A DNA stretch of 20,418 nucleotides from an uncultured Bacilli bacterium (GCA_944351345.1 CALVPO010000010.1:1-20418); one strand, 5' to 3'. Shown: positions 6,903 through 14,431, numbered from the stretch's first letter. Program-made: numbers and translations. Notes: generated from the sequence alone by a model not told the origin.

Positions 6903-8057
6903 CTATCTAAAAAATGCTAAATATATTATAAATACTAAATATATTAATAATAAAATACAACCATTAGCTTTATCATTAGTACTACTCTTATCAGGAACAC
7001 CAACAGCCATAGACGCAAATACTCCACCAATAAGTCCACCTATATGAGCAAAATTATCTATACCAGTAGACATAACCCCAATAAGTAAATTAAGTATAAT
7101 TACAGGTATTAATTGACTCTTTAAAGCATTACCTAAATATACCCTGTAATGACTTCCAAAATATAAAGCAGAACCAAGAAGTCCAAATATAGCTCCACTA
7201 GCACCTACACTAACCATATCATCACTAGCAAACGCTAAAGATAAAATACTACCACATATACCACTAAACGCAAATATAAATATATATTTTAATTTACCAT
7301 AAAAACTCTCAATTTGTGGTCCCACAATATAAAGTGAATACATATTAAAAAACAAATGTAATATTCCAGCATGCAAAAAAATACAAGTAAATAATCTAAA
7401 AAATTCCCCATTTCTAGTATAATAACCAGAATTAGCTCCAAACTCTAACAAAGTCCTAACATCAGTCGAACCATCACCAAGTAAAATAGTAACACCAAAC
7501 ATAAATATACAAGCAATCATTATAGCATAAGTAATAATTGGTAATTTAGGAGAAAAAACTCTCTCAACTCTCTTAGACTTCTTAAAACTATCTTTATTAA
7601 TATCATCACTTATCTTAACAAATAAATCTATTCCCTTCTCTTTATGAGTAGTTTTCTCAACTATATCTGGAAAAATCTCTATTAAAGTAGGATTCTTAAT
7701 CTCACTAACCTTACTAACAAAAAAATTAAGATCATTACCATCTTCCTTAGGAAGATCAACCCCATCTCCTAAACTAGTATAAATACTAACAACAGGCATA
7801 CTGAATAAAAAGGTTTTCTTCTTCAAATTATCAGCAATTTTTCTTAACTTAAATCTATCAAAACTAAGTTGTTCATTATTATGAATATAGTGACTAACTA
7901 TTCTTATTATTTTATAATCACTATCCATATTTTCTAACCATATCTCATCATTTATACCATGTAATATAACAGGATTATAATTCTTCTCTGTTATAAAATA
8001 ATGTACCAAATTCATTATTAATAAATCATTATTATTAATTTTTATCTCTGGCATCAT
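6903..8057 (-). CDS. Rhomboid family intramembrane serine protease
   Basis: Rhomboids cut transmembrane segments of substrate proteins inside the membrane. With the start at 8057 (AGGTGAT, 4 nt, ATG) the product has 384 residues. A soluble N-terminal domain (about 1-165) is followed by six or seven membrane helices. The active site is complete: FLHAGILHLFFNMYSL (His234, Asn238), GASGAIFGLLG (Ser287) and FAHIGGLIGG (His338). A large N-terminal domain before the rhomboid core recalls Bacillus GluP (YqgP), which acts in membrane protein quality control, but no TPR region follows here. It is divergent from tspO. Longer in-frame starts up to 8102 lack a ribosome site. Substrate is unknown. Confidence 0.92.
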   Translation of the reverse strand: MMPEIKINNNDLLIMNLVHYFITEKNYNPVILHGINDEIWLENMDSDYKIIRIVSHYIHNNEQLSFDRFKLRKIADNLKKKTFLFSMPVVSIYTSLGDGVDLPKEDGNDLNFFVSKVSEIKNPTLIEIFPDIVEKTTHKEKGIDLFVKISDDINKDSFKKSKRVERVFSPKLPIITYAIMIACIFMFGVTILLGDGSTDVRTLLEFGANSGYYTRNGEFFRLFTCIFLHAGILHLFFNMYSLYIVGPQIESFYGKLKYIFIFAFSGICGSILSLAFASDDMVSVGASGAIFGLLGSALYFGSHYRVYLGNALKSQLIPVIILNLLIGVMSTGIDNFAHIGGLIGGVFASMAVGVPDKSSTNDKANGCILLLIYLVFIIYLAFFR

Positions 8058-8124
8058 TAAAATCACCTTCCTCGATACGCATATTATTATACTAAAAAAC
8101 ATAAAATAAATAAAGAGGTGTACT
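8058..8124. promoter_or_regulatory. Divergent promoter region, rhomboid and tspO
   Basis: The 67-nt gap holds overlapping -10 elements: TATACT reading right toward tspO and TATAAT reading left toward the rhomboid gene share the palindromic stretch around 8086-8095. Neither has a clear -35. Ribosome sites AGGTGAT (left) and AGAGGTG (right) lie at the two ends. Confidence 0.5.
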
Positions 8125-8571
8125 ATGAATTTTAAAAAAATAATAAAATATTTACTTATAACTCTTCCGTGGTTTTTATCAAGTATTATCTTTAAAATAG
8201 ATACAAATTATTATAAAACACTTAATTTACCTATATTTGCCCCACCTAGCTATCTTTTTCCAATCGTATGGATAATTCTTTTTATTCTAATAGGCATATC
8301 AATATATCAAACAATATCTAAATCTAACTCAACTTATAAAATATACTTAACTATTAATTACCTTGCTAATCAATTCTTTACATTATGTTTTTTCACTATA
8401 AAAAACAACTTCTTAAGTTTTGCTGACTGTTTAATAGTATTAATATCTTCAATGTATTTATACATTGAAACAAAAGACATAAACAAAAATGCTGCTAAAT
8501 ATTTAATTCCATATATAATTTGGAATATATATGCAACTATACTTTCATTTAGTATTTTATGTTTAAACTAA
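8125..8571 (+). CDS. TspO/MBR family membrane protein
   Basis: The TspO/MBR family are five-helix membrane proteins that bind porphyrins and other hydrophobic ligands. This 148-residue protein has the family order: a first helix ending near Trp16, the LPIFAPPSYLFPIVWIILFILIG segment after it, NYLANQFFTLCFF in helix 3, and the C-terminal YLIPYIIWNIYATILSFSILCLN with its W-N-Y-A pattern. Length is slightly below the usual 155-160. AGAGGTG stands before the ATG. Its TAA stop overlaps the TAG stop of the converging rluD family gene. In low-GC Firmicutes its ligand and role are not settled. Family membership is confident, function open. Confidence 0.88.
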   Translation: MNFKKIIKYLLITLPWFLSSIIFKIDTNYYKTLNLPIFAPPSYLFPIVWIILFILIGISIYQTISKSNSTYKIYLTINYLANQFFTLCFFTIKNNFLSFADCLIVLISSMYLYIETKDINKNAAKYLIPYIIWNIYATILSFSILCLN

Positions 8572-8575
8572 ACAT
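8559..8575. other. Perfect hairpin across the overlapping stops of tspO and rluD family gene
   Basis: ATGTTTA (8559-8565) and TAAACAT (8569-8575) pair perfectly around a 3-nt loop, exactly where the two converging stop codons overlap (8568-8571). No T run follows in either direction, so it is not a standard terminator, but it could block 3' exonucleases or pause polymerase. Confidence 0.5.
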
Positions 8576-9464
8576 CATGCCTATACTTTTCTAATATTTC
8601 TTTAAATTTATCAGGAACATCCACACTAAATTCCATATACTCATGAGTAACTGGATGTACAAAACCTAACGTCCCAGCATGTAACATCTGACCAAATTCT
8701 TTATCATCTAACCTTTTATAACCATACACCGGATCATTTACAACTGGATGATTAATATAACTTAAATGCACCCTTATTTGATGCGTTCTTCCAGTTTCAA
8801 GAACACACTCAATTAAAGTTGCTTTTTTTAATCTTTCAATTGCTCTTACATGCGTAATAGCACTCTTACTATTTAAAGATGTTACAGCCATCTTCTTTCT
8901 ATTATTCTTATCTCTACCAATAGGAGCATCTATAGTAGCAGTATCTTCTAATATAACTCCATGAACAAGTGCTATATATTTTCTAATAACAGTCTTTCTA
9001 CTAATCTGATTAGCCAAATCATTATGAACCTCATCATTCTTAGCAACAACTAACAAACCAGACGTATCAGCATCAATTCTATGAACAATACCTGGTCTAA
9101 TATCTCCATTAACATGACTCAAACTATTACAATGATGAATAAGAGCATTAACTAAAGTACCATGATGATTACCAACTGCAGGATGAACAACCATTCCAGA
9201 CTTCTTATTAACAACCAACAAATAATCATCCTCATAAACAATATCTAAATCTATATCTTCACCCTCAATAGATATATCTTCACTATAATCATCATTAACA
9301 TAAATAGAATCATCTATATTAAGATTATAACTAGCTTTAACATTCTTATCATTAACCAAAATATTACCAGACTCTATCATTCTCTTAATCTTACTTCTAG
9401 ACATATCTAATTCATTAATTAAATACTTATCAATTCTTTCTCTTCTTTCTGCAACTAACTTCAT
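8568..9464 (-). CDS. rluD: RluD/RluA family 23S rRNA pseudouridine synthase
   Basis: The 298-residue product has an N-terminal S4 RNA-binding domain (about 1-65: RIDKYLINEL, MSRSKIKRMIESGNILVN) and a PseudoU_synth_2 catalytic domain. The active-site motif is GIVHRIDADTSGLLVVAK; the Asp in HRID is the nucleophile, and Ala replaces the more usual Lys after it. RTHQIRVHL and the LHAGTLGFVHP segment near the end are typical. It resembles Bacillus YlyB; the exact uridine targets are inferred. The start is ATG at 9464, 6 nt after AGGTG, inside the 3' end of lspA, giving a 35-nt overlap and translational coupling. The alternative GTG at 9473 is part of the ribosome site. The lspA-rluD order is standard in Firmicutes. 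Confidence 0.93.
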   Translation of the reverse strand: MKLVAERRERIDKYLINELDMSRSKIKRMIESGNILVNDKNVKASYNLNIDDSIYVNDDYSEDISIEGEDIDLDIVYEDDYLLVVNKKSGMVVHPAVGNHHGTLVNALIHHCNSLSHVNGDIRPGIVHRIDADTSGLLVVAKNDEVHNDLANQISRKTVIRKYIALVHGVILEDTATIDAPIGRDKNNRKKMAVTSLNSKSAITHVRAIERLKKATLIECVLETGRTHQIRVHLSYINHPVVNDPVYGYKRLDDKEFGQMLHAGTLGFVHPVTHEYMEFSVDVPDKFKEILEKYRHDV

Positions 9465-9936
9465 TCTTAACACCTATCTCCTCTTTAAAACTAGAAACTA
9501 ACACTAATCCAATCCCTACAACTATAAAAATATCAGCAATATTAAATATAGGAGCATCATAGCCAAATATATAAAAATCAAAAAAATCTATAACATAACC
9601 ATGTACCAACCTATCAAATAAATTACCAACCGCTCCCCCAATTATCATTCCATATGTAACAGATTCAAAAACATTAAATTTTTTACTATTAATATATTTT
9701 ATCAAAAAAAACATTATCATTACAGTCATAACAACTATAAATACAACATTTCCCTCTAACATACTAAAAGCAACCCCAGTATTCTTAACATACGTTATAT
9801 AAAAGAAATTATTTATTACTCTAATACTCTGATTCTCTATTAATAAATTAGAAATTACTAACTTACTTATAAAATCAACAATAAAAACCAAAACAGCAAC
9901 CAAATAAACTCTACTATTATTTATTTTTGCTAACAT
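9430..9936 (-). CDS. lspA: Lipoprotein signal peptidase (signal peptidase II)
   Basis: LspA cleaves the signal peptide of prolipoproteins after lipid attachment, within the membrane. The 168-residue protein has four hydrophobic segments and the family motifs KNTGVAFSML, GGAVGNLFDRL, HGYVIDFFDF (Asp117) and FNIADIFIVVG (Asp135); the two Asp residues form the catalytic pair. A basic KKRKN tail ends at a TGA stop, which supports TGA being a stop in this genome. The ATG overlaps the stop of the upstream prepilin gene (ATGTTAG), so the two are translationally coupled, and the 3' end overlaps the rluD family gene. Its presence implies lipoproteins elsewhere in the genome. Identification is firm. 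Confidence 0.96.
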   Translation of the reverse strand: MLAKINNSRVYLVAVLVFIVDFISKLVISNLLIENQSIRVINNFFYITYVKNTGVAFSMLEGNVVFIVVMTVMIMFFLIKYINSKKFNVFESVTYGMIIGGAVGNLFDRLVHGYVIDFFDFYIFGYDAPIFNIADIFIVVGIGLVLVSSFKEEIGVKNEVSCRKKRKN

Positions 9937-10493
9937 TCTAATCCTACACCTTCAGTATTTATTGAAGTACATAACTTTTCAGGAATATTTGTTATTATTT
10001 GATTTTCTGGAGCAATATCACAATCCAAACTACTAAGATCAACATAATAATAATAAACCATATCTTCATCTTTAAATACCCTAACAACAGGATTACCACT
10101 ATTCTTTAAACATTTTTCTTTATTTCTAGGATTAACCATTCCATCTTCATCAACAAAATCTTTGGTAATCTCTTCTAAATCAAATTCTTCTAACTCAACA
10201 GCTTCTGTTTCAATAGTATTATAGTCTCCATCTTCACACTCACCATTCTCTTTAACTTTCCTACATTTATCAAAAGTATAAGTAGGTCCACCACTCTTTT
10301 CATCCATACTCATACCATTCAAATTAATACAAGACTCAACAGCAGTCTCGATCTTATCAACAAATACCTTCTCACTTTCTTCCTTAGAAGTCTCAATAGC
10401 ACTAAGAACACTAGTAGTAGCAATTCCTAATATTATTCCAAGAATAACCACAACAGCCAACATCTCTACCAAAGTAAAACCTTTATTATTCAT
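9930..10493 (-). CDS. Type IV prepilin-like (pseudopilin) protein
   Basis: The 187-residue product starts MNNKGFTLVEMLAVVVILG, the class III prepilin signal: a short basic leader, cleavage expected after Gly5, Phe6 as mature residue 1 and Glu10 as the conserved Glu5 of the mature pilin. A hydrophobic helix runs to about residue 28. The globular part is acidic and has seven cysteines, one at the very C-terminus, so disulfides are likely. It resembles ComGC-type and type II/IV pseudopilins, but no prepilin peptidase, ATPase or platform protein gene is in this window. AGGTGAT lies 3 nt before the ATG. The gene heads an operon with lspA and overlaps it. Its role could be DNA uptake, adhesion or secretion. 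Confidence 0.9.
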   Translation of the reverse strand: MNNKGFTLVEMLAVVVILGIILGIATTSVLSAIETSKEESEKVFVDKIETAVESCINLNGMSMDEKSGGPTYTFDKCRKVKENGECEDGDYNTIETEAVELEEFDLEEITKDFVDEDGMVNPRNKEKCLKNSGNPVVRVFKDEDMVYYYYVDLSSLDCDIAPENQIITNIPEKLCTSINTEGVGLEC

Positions 10494-10511
10494 ATAATCA
10501 CCTACAAATTT

Positions 10512-10520
10512 ATTTTAACA
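10512..10520 (-). promoter_or_regulatory. Extended -10 of the prepilin-lspA-rluD operon
   Basis: TGTTAAAAT reads on the - strand 19 nt before the prepilin ATG, an extended -10 with one mismatch in the hexamer. No convincing -35 lies upstream. It diverges from the promoter at 10556-10585. Confidence 0.45.
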
Positions 10521-10555
10521 TACTTACCTACATTTTACCATATTATTTTTTTCTG

Positions 10556-10585
10556 TTGACAAAAAAAGAAAAAATAATATATACT
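10556..10585 (+). promoter_or_regulatory. Promoter of the DUF192-gpsA operon
   Basis: A consensus TTGACA (10556-10561), an almost all-A spacer of 18 nt and TATACT (10580-10585) form a strong sigma-A promoter. The expected start of transcription is close to 10590-10593, leaving almost no leader before the gene. Confidence 0.75.
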
Positions 10586-10601
10586 TAGTATGGTGATCAA
10601 A

Positions 10602-10919
10602 TTGAAACTAATATATAACAATAAAGAATTAAATCTTAAAGAATGCAAATCATTCTTCAGTAGATTTAAAGGATTCATGTTTAAAAAAAATATAAATAGT
10701 AGCTTATTATTTGATCATTGCAATAGCGTTCACACATTTTTTATGCGTGAAAATATTGATATAATTATGTGTAATAACGATAATATTATTCTATATTACT
10801 ATAAAAATGTAGGTAAAAATAAAATAATATTACCTAAAAAAGGTGTAAAAAAAGTATATGAAACACCAGCTAACTATTTTAAAATTAAAGATTATGATAA
10901 ATTGGAGGTAAAAAAATGA
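10602..10919 (+). CDS. DUF192 family protein
   Basis: This 105-residue protein matches the DUF192 family: an N-terminal strand pair, FSRFKGFMFKK where family members have R-x-x-GLM, then LLFDHCNSVHTFFM, ENIDIIMCN and a closing VYETPANYFK...YDKLEV where relatives have VLE and a final hydrophobic strand. Relatives are often secreted, but this copy has no signal peptide and is probably cytoplasmic. Function of the family is unknown. The start is ambiguous: TTG at 10602 has GGTGAT 4 nt upstream, while the in-frame ATG at 10590 would lie at or before the transcript start and be leaderless. The TGA stop overlaps the gpsA ATG (ATGA), so the pair is coupled. Confidence 0.8.
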   Translation: MKLIYNNKELNLKECKSFFSRFKGFMFKKNINSSLLFDHCNSVHTFFMRENIDIIMCNNDNIILYYYKNVGKNKIILPKKGVKKVYETPANYFKIKDYDKLEVKK

Positions 10920-11866
10920 ATATAACCATACTAGGATGTGGTGCATATGGTACAGCTTTAGCCCATATGTTTAAAGAAAATAATTGTAATATTAAAATGT
11001 GGAATAAGTTTGAAGATGTATTTCCCAATTTAAAAAAAGAATTACCCAATATAGAATTTACTACTGATATGAAAGAAAGTCTAGAAAACACAGAACTAAT
11101 TGTTATAGCAATTCCTATTGCCTTTCTAGACGATGTTGCAATAGAATTATCTAAATTTTATAAAAACCAAGACATACTAATAGCAAGTAAAGGAATAAAT
11201 ATAAATGATGGCCTATTTGCCAATCAAATAATAGAAAAACATATAAAAATAAATAACATAGGTGCCATATCAGGAGGAACATTTGCAATCGATATGAAAT
11301 CTAAAAAAGTAATGGGACTAACACTAGGAACAACAAGCCAAAGTCTCATAATCAAAGTAAAAAAAGCACTAGAAAACAAATACTTAAAAATACAATATAC
11401 AAGCGATTTAATAGGCGTAGAAATATGTGGTGCTATAAAAAATGTTATGGCTATAGGTTTTGGAATATTAGATGGAGCAAACTATCCTGAATCATCAAGA
11501 TTTCTCTTCTTAACAGAAGCAATATACGAAATAAATAAACTAATAAAAGAACTAAATGGCAAAAACAATACTATTATGAGTTACGCAGGTATAGATGATA
11601 TCATGATGACTTGTACATCATCAAAATCAAGAAATTACACCTTAGGAAAATTACTAGGAGAAAATAAAGATCAAGATACAATCGAAGAATACAAAAAAAA
11701 TACTACTGTAGAAGGACTAGGCACTGCCCTAGCTATCCATAACTTATGCGAAAAAATAAATCTAAAACTAAATATATGCAACATAATATATAACATTTTA
11801 TATAACAATGAAAACAGTATAACCCTAATAAAATATTTAGAAGAAAAAGAATCATGTCAATTATGA
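10916..11866 (+). CDS. gpsA: Glycerol-3-phosphate dehydrogenase (NAD(P)+), divergent
   Basis: GpsA reduces dihydroxyacetone phosphate to sn-glycerol 3-phosphate for phospholipid synthesis. The 316-residue protein has the Rossmann start ITILGCGAYGTALA, the VIAIPIAFL and ASKGIN segments, GVEICGAIKNVMAIGFGI with the catalytic Lys175, AGIDDIMMTCTSSKSRN (Asp228, Arg239) and VEGLGTALAIHNL. It is shorter than the usual 330-345 and departs at two sites: ISGGTFAIDM replaces the SGPSFAxE pattern, and FLFLTEAIYEI replaces the ITRGLxE segment after the Asn-Lys region. The core catalytic Lys is kept, so activity is plausible but specificity may differ. GGAGG lies 7 nt before the ATG. The gene is coupled to DUF192 and faces obg. 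Confidence 0.88.
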   Translation: MNITILGCGAYGTALAHMFKENNCNIKMWNKFEDVFPNLKKELPNIEFTTDMKESLENTELIVIAIPIAFLDDVAIELSKFYKNQDILIASKGININDGLFANQIIEKHIKINNIGAISGGTFAIDMKSKKVMGLTLGTTSQSLIIKVKKALENKYLKIQYTSDLIGVEICGAIKNVMAIGFGILDGANYPESSRFLFLTEAIYEINKLIKELNGKNNTIMSYAGIDDIMMTCTSSKSRNYTLGKLLGENKDQDTIEEYKKNTTVEGLGTALAIHNLCEKINLKLNICNIIYNILYNNENSITLIKYLEEKESCQL

Positions 11867-11880
11867 TATGATTCCTTTTT
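11844..11880. terminator. Bidirectional Rho-independent terminator between gpsA and obg
   Basis: GAATCAT (11849-11855) pairs with ATGATTC (11868-11874) around a 12-nt loop, and AAAA (11844-11847) pairs with TTTT (11876-11879) across one mismatch. T runs follow the stem on both strands. The stem contains the last codons and stop of gpsA and touches the stop of obg, so one hairpin serves both converging transcripts. Confidence 0.75.
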
Positions 11881-13147
11881 ATTTTCTCCATTCAAATTCA
11901 TAATCAAGTATTCTAACAATATCCCCCTCTTCAATACCAGCATCTATTAAAGCATCATCAATCCCCATTTTTCTAAGCCTATTAGAAAATCTAACTAAGG
12001 CTTCCTCAGTATTAAAATTAGTCATAAGAAATAACTTCTCTACTTTATCTCCTTTAATAACAAAAACATCATTATCTTTAACAATAGTAAATGGTTTTTC
12101 TTCCTTAAATTTATATAAAACATGACTCTCTTGCTCATTATCATCAAATAATACATCATCTTTAGTATTTTTAACAAGTTCTGCTAAAGCCCTCATAACC
12201 TCATCAAGGCCTCGATTATTTATAGCAGACACCTCATAAACAGGTACATTAACTTGCTTCTTAAATTCAACTAATTTATCACTAGCACTATTTATATCCA
12301 TCTTATTAGCAATCACAATCTCTGACTTTTCTAACAATTTAGAACTAAATTCCCCAAGCTCTTTTCTAATAGTTAAATAATCATCATATGGATCTCTTCC
12401 CTCACTACCAGACATATCTATGACATGAGCAATAATTTTAGTTCTCTCAATATGCTTCAAAAACTTATGCCCAAGGCCAACTCCCTCACTAGCACCTTCA
12501 ATTAATCCAGGTAAATCAGCTAACGTATATGAATAATTATCTATACTAACAACTCCTAAATTAGGAAATAAAGTAGTAAAATGATATGAAGCTATCTTAG
12601 GATTAGCATTTGTTATCATCGATAAGATAGTAGATTTACCAACACTAGGAAGCCCTACTAATCCAACATCTGCAAGCATTCTAAGTTCTACAATTACTTT
12701 TCGCTCCTCACCAGGTTCTCCTCTTTCACAATAAGAAGGACATGGATTAGACTTAGTAGCAAGACTAACATTACCTCTACCACCACGTCCACCATAAGAA
12801 ACAATAACTTCTTGATTCTTTTTAATTAAATCTGCAATAACAACTCCTGTTTCATAATCCCTAATAGTAGTACCTAAAGGAACCTTAACAATAGTATCCT
12901 CTGAACTCCTACCATTCTTATTTTTTCCTTGACCATTCATACCATTATCAGCTCTAACATGTTTCTGATATCTTAAATCTATCAAAGTCCTAAGACCCTC
13001 ATCAACTACAAATTTTATATCTCCACCTTTTCCACCAGAACCCCCAAAAGGTCCTCCCATAGGTATATATTTTTCGCGTCTAAATGCCATACAACCATCA
13101 CCGCCACGACCAGCGGAAAGTTCAACAATTACCTCATCTACAAACAT
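11879..13147 (-). CDS. obg: GTPase Obg
   Basis: Obg (ObgE/CgtA) is an essential GTPase bound to 50S subunit maturation and stress signalling. The 422-residue protein has all three domains. The glycine-rich Obg fold covers 1-158 (VDEVIVELSAGRGGDGC, FGGSGGKGGD, GGRGGRGN). The G domain has G1 GLPSVGKS at 165-172, the HFTTLFPNLG switch, G3 DLPG at 211-214 and G4 NKMD at 281-284. A C-terminal OCT domain covers about 355-422, ending GIEEGDIVRILDYEFEW. AGGTGAT precedes the ATG. It is transcribed alone, without the rplU-rpmA neighbours often seen. Identification is firm. Confidence 0.97.
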   Translation of the reverse strand: MFVDEVIVELSAGRGGDGCMAFRREKYIPMGGPFGGSGGKGGDIKFVVDEGLRTLIDLRYQKHVRADNGMNGQGKNKNGRSSEDTIVKVPLGTTIRDYETGVVIADLIKKNQEVIVSYGGRGGRGNVSLATKSNPCPSYCERGEPGEERKVIVELRMLADVGLVGLPSVGKSTILSMITNANPKIASYHFTTLFPNLGVVSIDNYSYTLADLPGLIEGASEGVGLGHKFLKHIERTKIIAHVIDMSGSEGRDPYDDYLTIRKELGEFSSKLLEKSEIVIANKMDINSASDKLVEFKKQVNVPVYEVSAINNRGLDEVMRALAELVKNTKDDVLFDDNEQESHVLYKFKEEKPFTIVKDNDVFVIKGDKVEKLFLMTNFNTEEALVRFSNRLRKMGIDDALIDAGIEEGDIVRILDYEFEWRK

Positions 13148-13204
13148 AACTAATCACCTCACAATTTCTAAATTTCTAAATATCTCACATTAATAATTAA
13201 ATAA

Positions 13205-13233
13205 ATGATAAGCTATTGTAACATAAAAGTCAA
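13205..13233 (-). promoter_or_regulatory. Promoter of obg
   Basis: On the - strand TTGACT (13228-13233), a 17-nt spacer and TATCAT (13205-13210) fit sigma-A. An overlapping alternative is an extended -10 (TGTTACAAT) within the spacer. The leader, about 55 nt, contains a short 8-nt repeat (TAGAAATT twice) of no clear meaning. Confidence 0.6.
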
Positions 13234-13248
13234 TAGATAATATTAAAC

Positions 13249-13279
13249 AAAAAAAAGAAATAATATAAATTATCTCTTT
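13249..13279 (-). terminator. Rho-independent terminator of the SipW-type protein gene
   Basis: On the - strand AAAGAGATAAT (13269-13279) pairs with ATTATTTCTTT (13254-13264), an 11-bp stem with one G-T pair and a TTAT loop, then a run of T (complement of 13249-13253). It lies 19 nt beyond the stop codon. Confidence 0.85.
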
Positions 13280-13297
13280 CAACTAATTGTTAAGATT

Positions 13298-14335
13298 CTA
13301 AGTAGTCCCTGTTGTAGTAGTCGTTGTAGCTTCTGTTGTACCTGTAGTTGTTGTTGTAGTTTGAGTATTACTTTGTAAATCATCTTCTCCTTCAGCTGCT
13401 GCACCAATTGAACCACTAACACCACTAGAACCATCACCTGTACTAACAACTATAGATCCTGAAAAATTCTTCATAGAATCTGTGTCATTTTGATTCATAT
13501 CTAAATTTTTTATGTACAAAACAATCATAAACGTCTTCATGTTACTACCATCTTCATCATTAATACCAGGCATTGTAATACCATCAGCCAACTTAGAAGT
13601 TCTCTCCTCAACACCAGTACCATCATCCAAAACAGCAGCCTTAACAGGTATCTCTATTGAAGATCTCCTACTACTAGGCTCACCTTCCTCTGTATCCTCA
13701 GTATACATAAGTAATGTTTTCTTAACACCATCTCTATTGACATAAATAGGATCTAATTCAACACCATCTATACCATCAAATAATTTTTTTCCTGAACTAT
13801 CTACAATAGGAATAGTATCATCTTCTTCATCTTCAACAAGCTCAAAATTAGGATCACCTTCAGAAGGACCTTCTTCATCATAATCAACATCTTTAGTTAT
13901 TTCATAAGCCATAGCATTTAAATTAGCAAACCCATTATCCTCACTAACTATACTAATAGTAATATCCTGTGGAGAATTTGCTCTATTTACAACTTGAAAA
14001 ACATAAACACTACAAATTTCATTACCATAATCATCAATACACATTTTATTTGGGGTAGTATCATCTTGATACTCAACAGAATACTCTGCAACTTTAGTAT
14101 CAACAGGAATTAAATTAGTATGCATCCAACCTTCACCATAACTAATATAATCCATCTCTAGTCTAGAAGAACCAGTTCTAACAGAAGAATTAGCACTACT
14201 AGTAGAAGCTGTAAAATACGCAAATGTTGCTCCAACGGCCATTACTATAAATGTAGCAACTGCAACAACGCCATAAAATAATTCTCTACCATTCTCTTTA
14301 TTATTTATCTTAATTTTCTTATTATCATTCCCCAT
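13298..14335 (-). CDS. SipW-dependent-type secreted protein with Thr-rich C-terminal tail
   Basis: The 345-residue product has a basic N-terminus, a hydrophobic helix at about 20-40 and the sequence AVGATFAYFTAST, the hallmark of TasA/CalY-type proteins cleaved by the ER-type signal peptidase SipW. The mature part should be a beta-rich extracellular domain with two cysteines (KMCIDDYGNEIC) and an acidic stretch near 150-175. The last 22 residues are almost all Thr: two T6-G-T2 blocks joined by EA. Their codons vary (ACT, ACA, ACG), so the tract is kept at protein level rather than being a slipped DNA repeat. No LPxTG motif or second membrane helix is present. A biofilm-matrix or surface role is inferred; no sipW gene is in the window. 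GGAGG precedes the ATG. Confidence 0.82.
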   Translation of the reverse strand: MGNDNKKIKINNKENGRELFYGVVAVATFIVMAVGATFAYFTASTSSANSSVRTGSSRLEMDYISYGEGWMHTNLIPVDTKVAEYSVEYQDDTTPNKMCIDDYGNEICSVYVFQVVNRANSPQDITISIVSEDNGFANLNAMAYEITKDVDYDEEGPSEGDPNFELVEDEEDDTIPIVDSSGKKLFDGIDGVELDPIYVNRDGVKKTLLMYTEDTEEGEPSSRRSSIEIPVKAAVLDDGTGVEERTSKLADGITMPGINDEDGSNMKTFMIVLYIKNLDMNQNDTDSMKNFSGSIVVSTGDGSSGVSGSIGAAAEGEDDLQSNTQTTTTTTGTTEATTTTTTGTT

Positions 14336-14364
14336 TATTACCCCTCCTATTTTATCTTAAAACA

Positions 14365-14393
14365 AGTATAACAAAATTAACTATAAAAATCAA
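14365..14393 (-). promoter_or_regulatory. Promoter of the SipW-type protein gene
   Basis: On the - strand TTGATT (14388-14393), a 17-nt spacer and TATACT (14365-14370) form a good sigma-A promoter. An A-rich TAGAAAAAT block lies upstream of the -35, as in the rplS promoter. Confidence 0.7.
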
Positions 14394-14431
14394 GAATATT
14401 TTTCTATATTTTTATAAACTTTACAAAGCCA

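Noticed and set aside
6870..6905. Possible bidirectional terminator between the phospholipase-like gene and the rhomboid gene
   Set aside because: Pairing is limited to TAAAA/TTTTA plus a few A/T pairs with mismatches, which is expected by chance in such AT-rich DNA.
9430..11866. Possible recoding of TGA as tryptophan, given the Mollicutes-like composition
   Set aside because: TGA ends lspA, gpsA and the DUF192 gene at the expected protein lengths, and tryptophan is TGG in the codons checked.
13163..13182. Short tandem repeat (AATTTCTA twice) in the obg leader
   Set aside because: Two copies of an 8-nt AT-rich unit are too few to call a repeat locus, and no hairpin or binding site is apparent.
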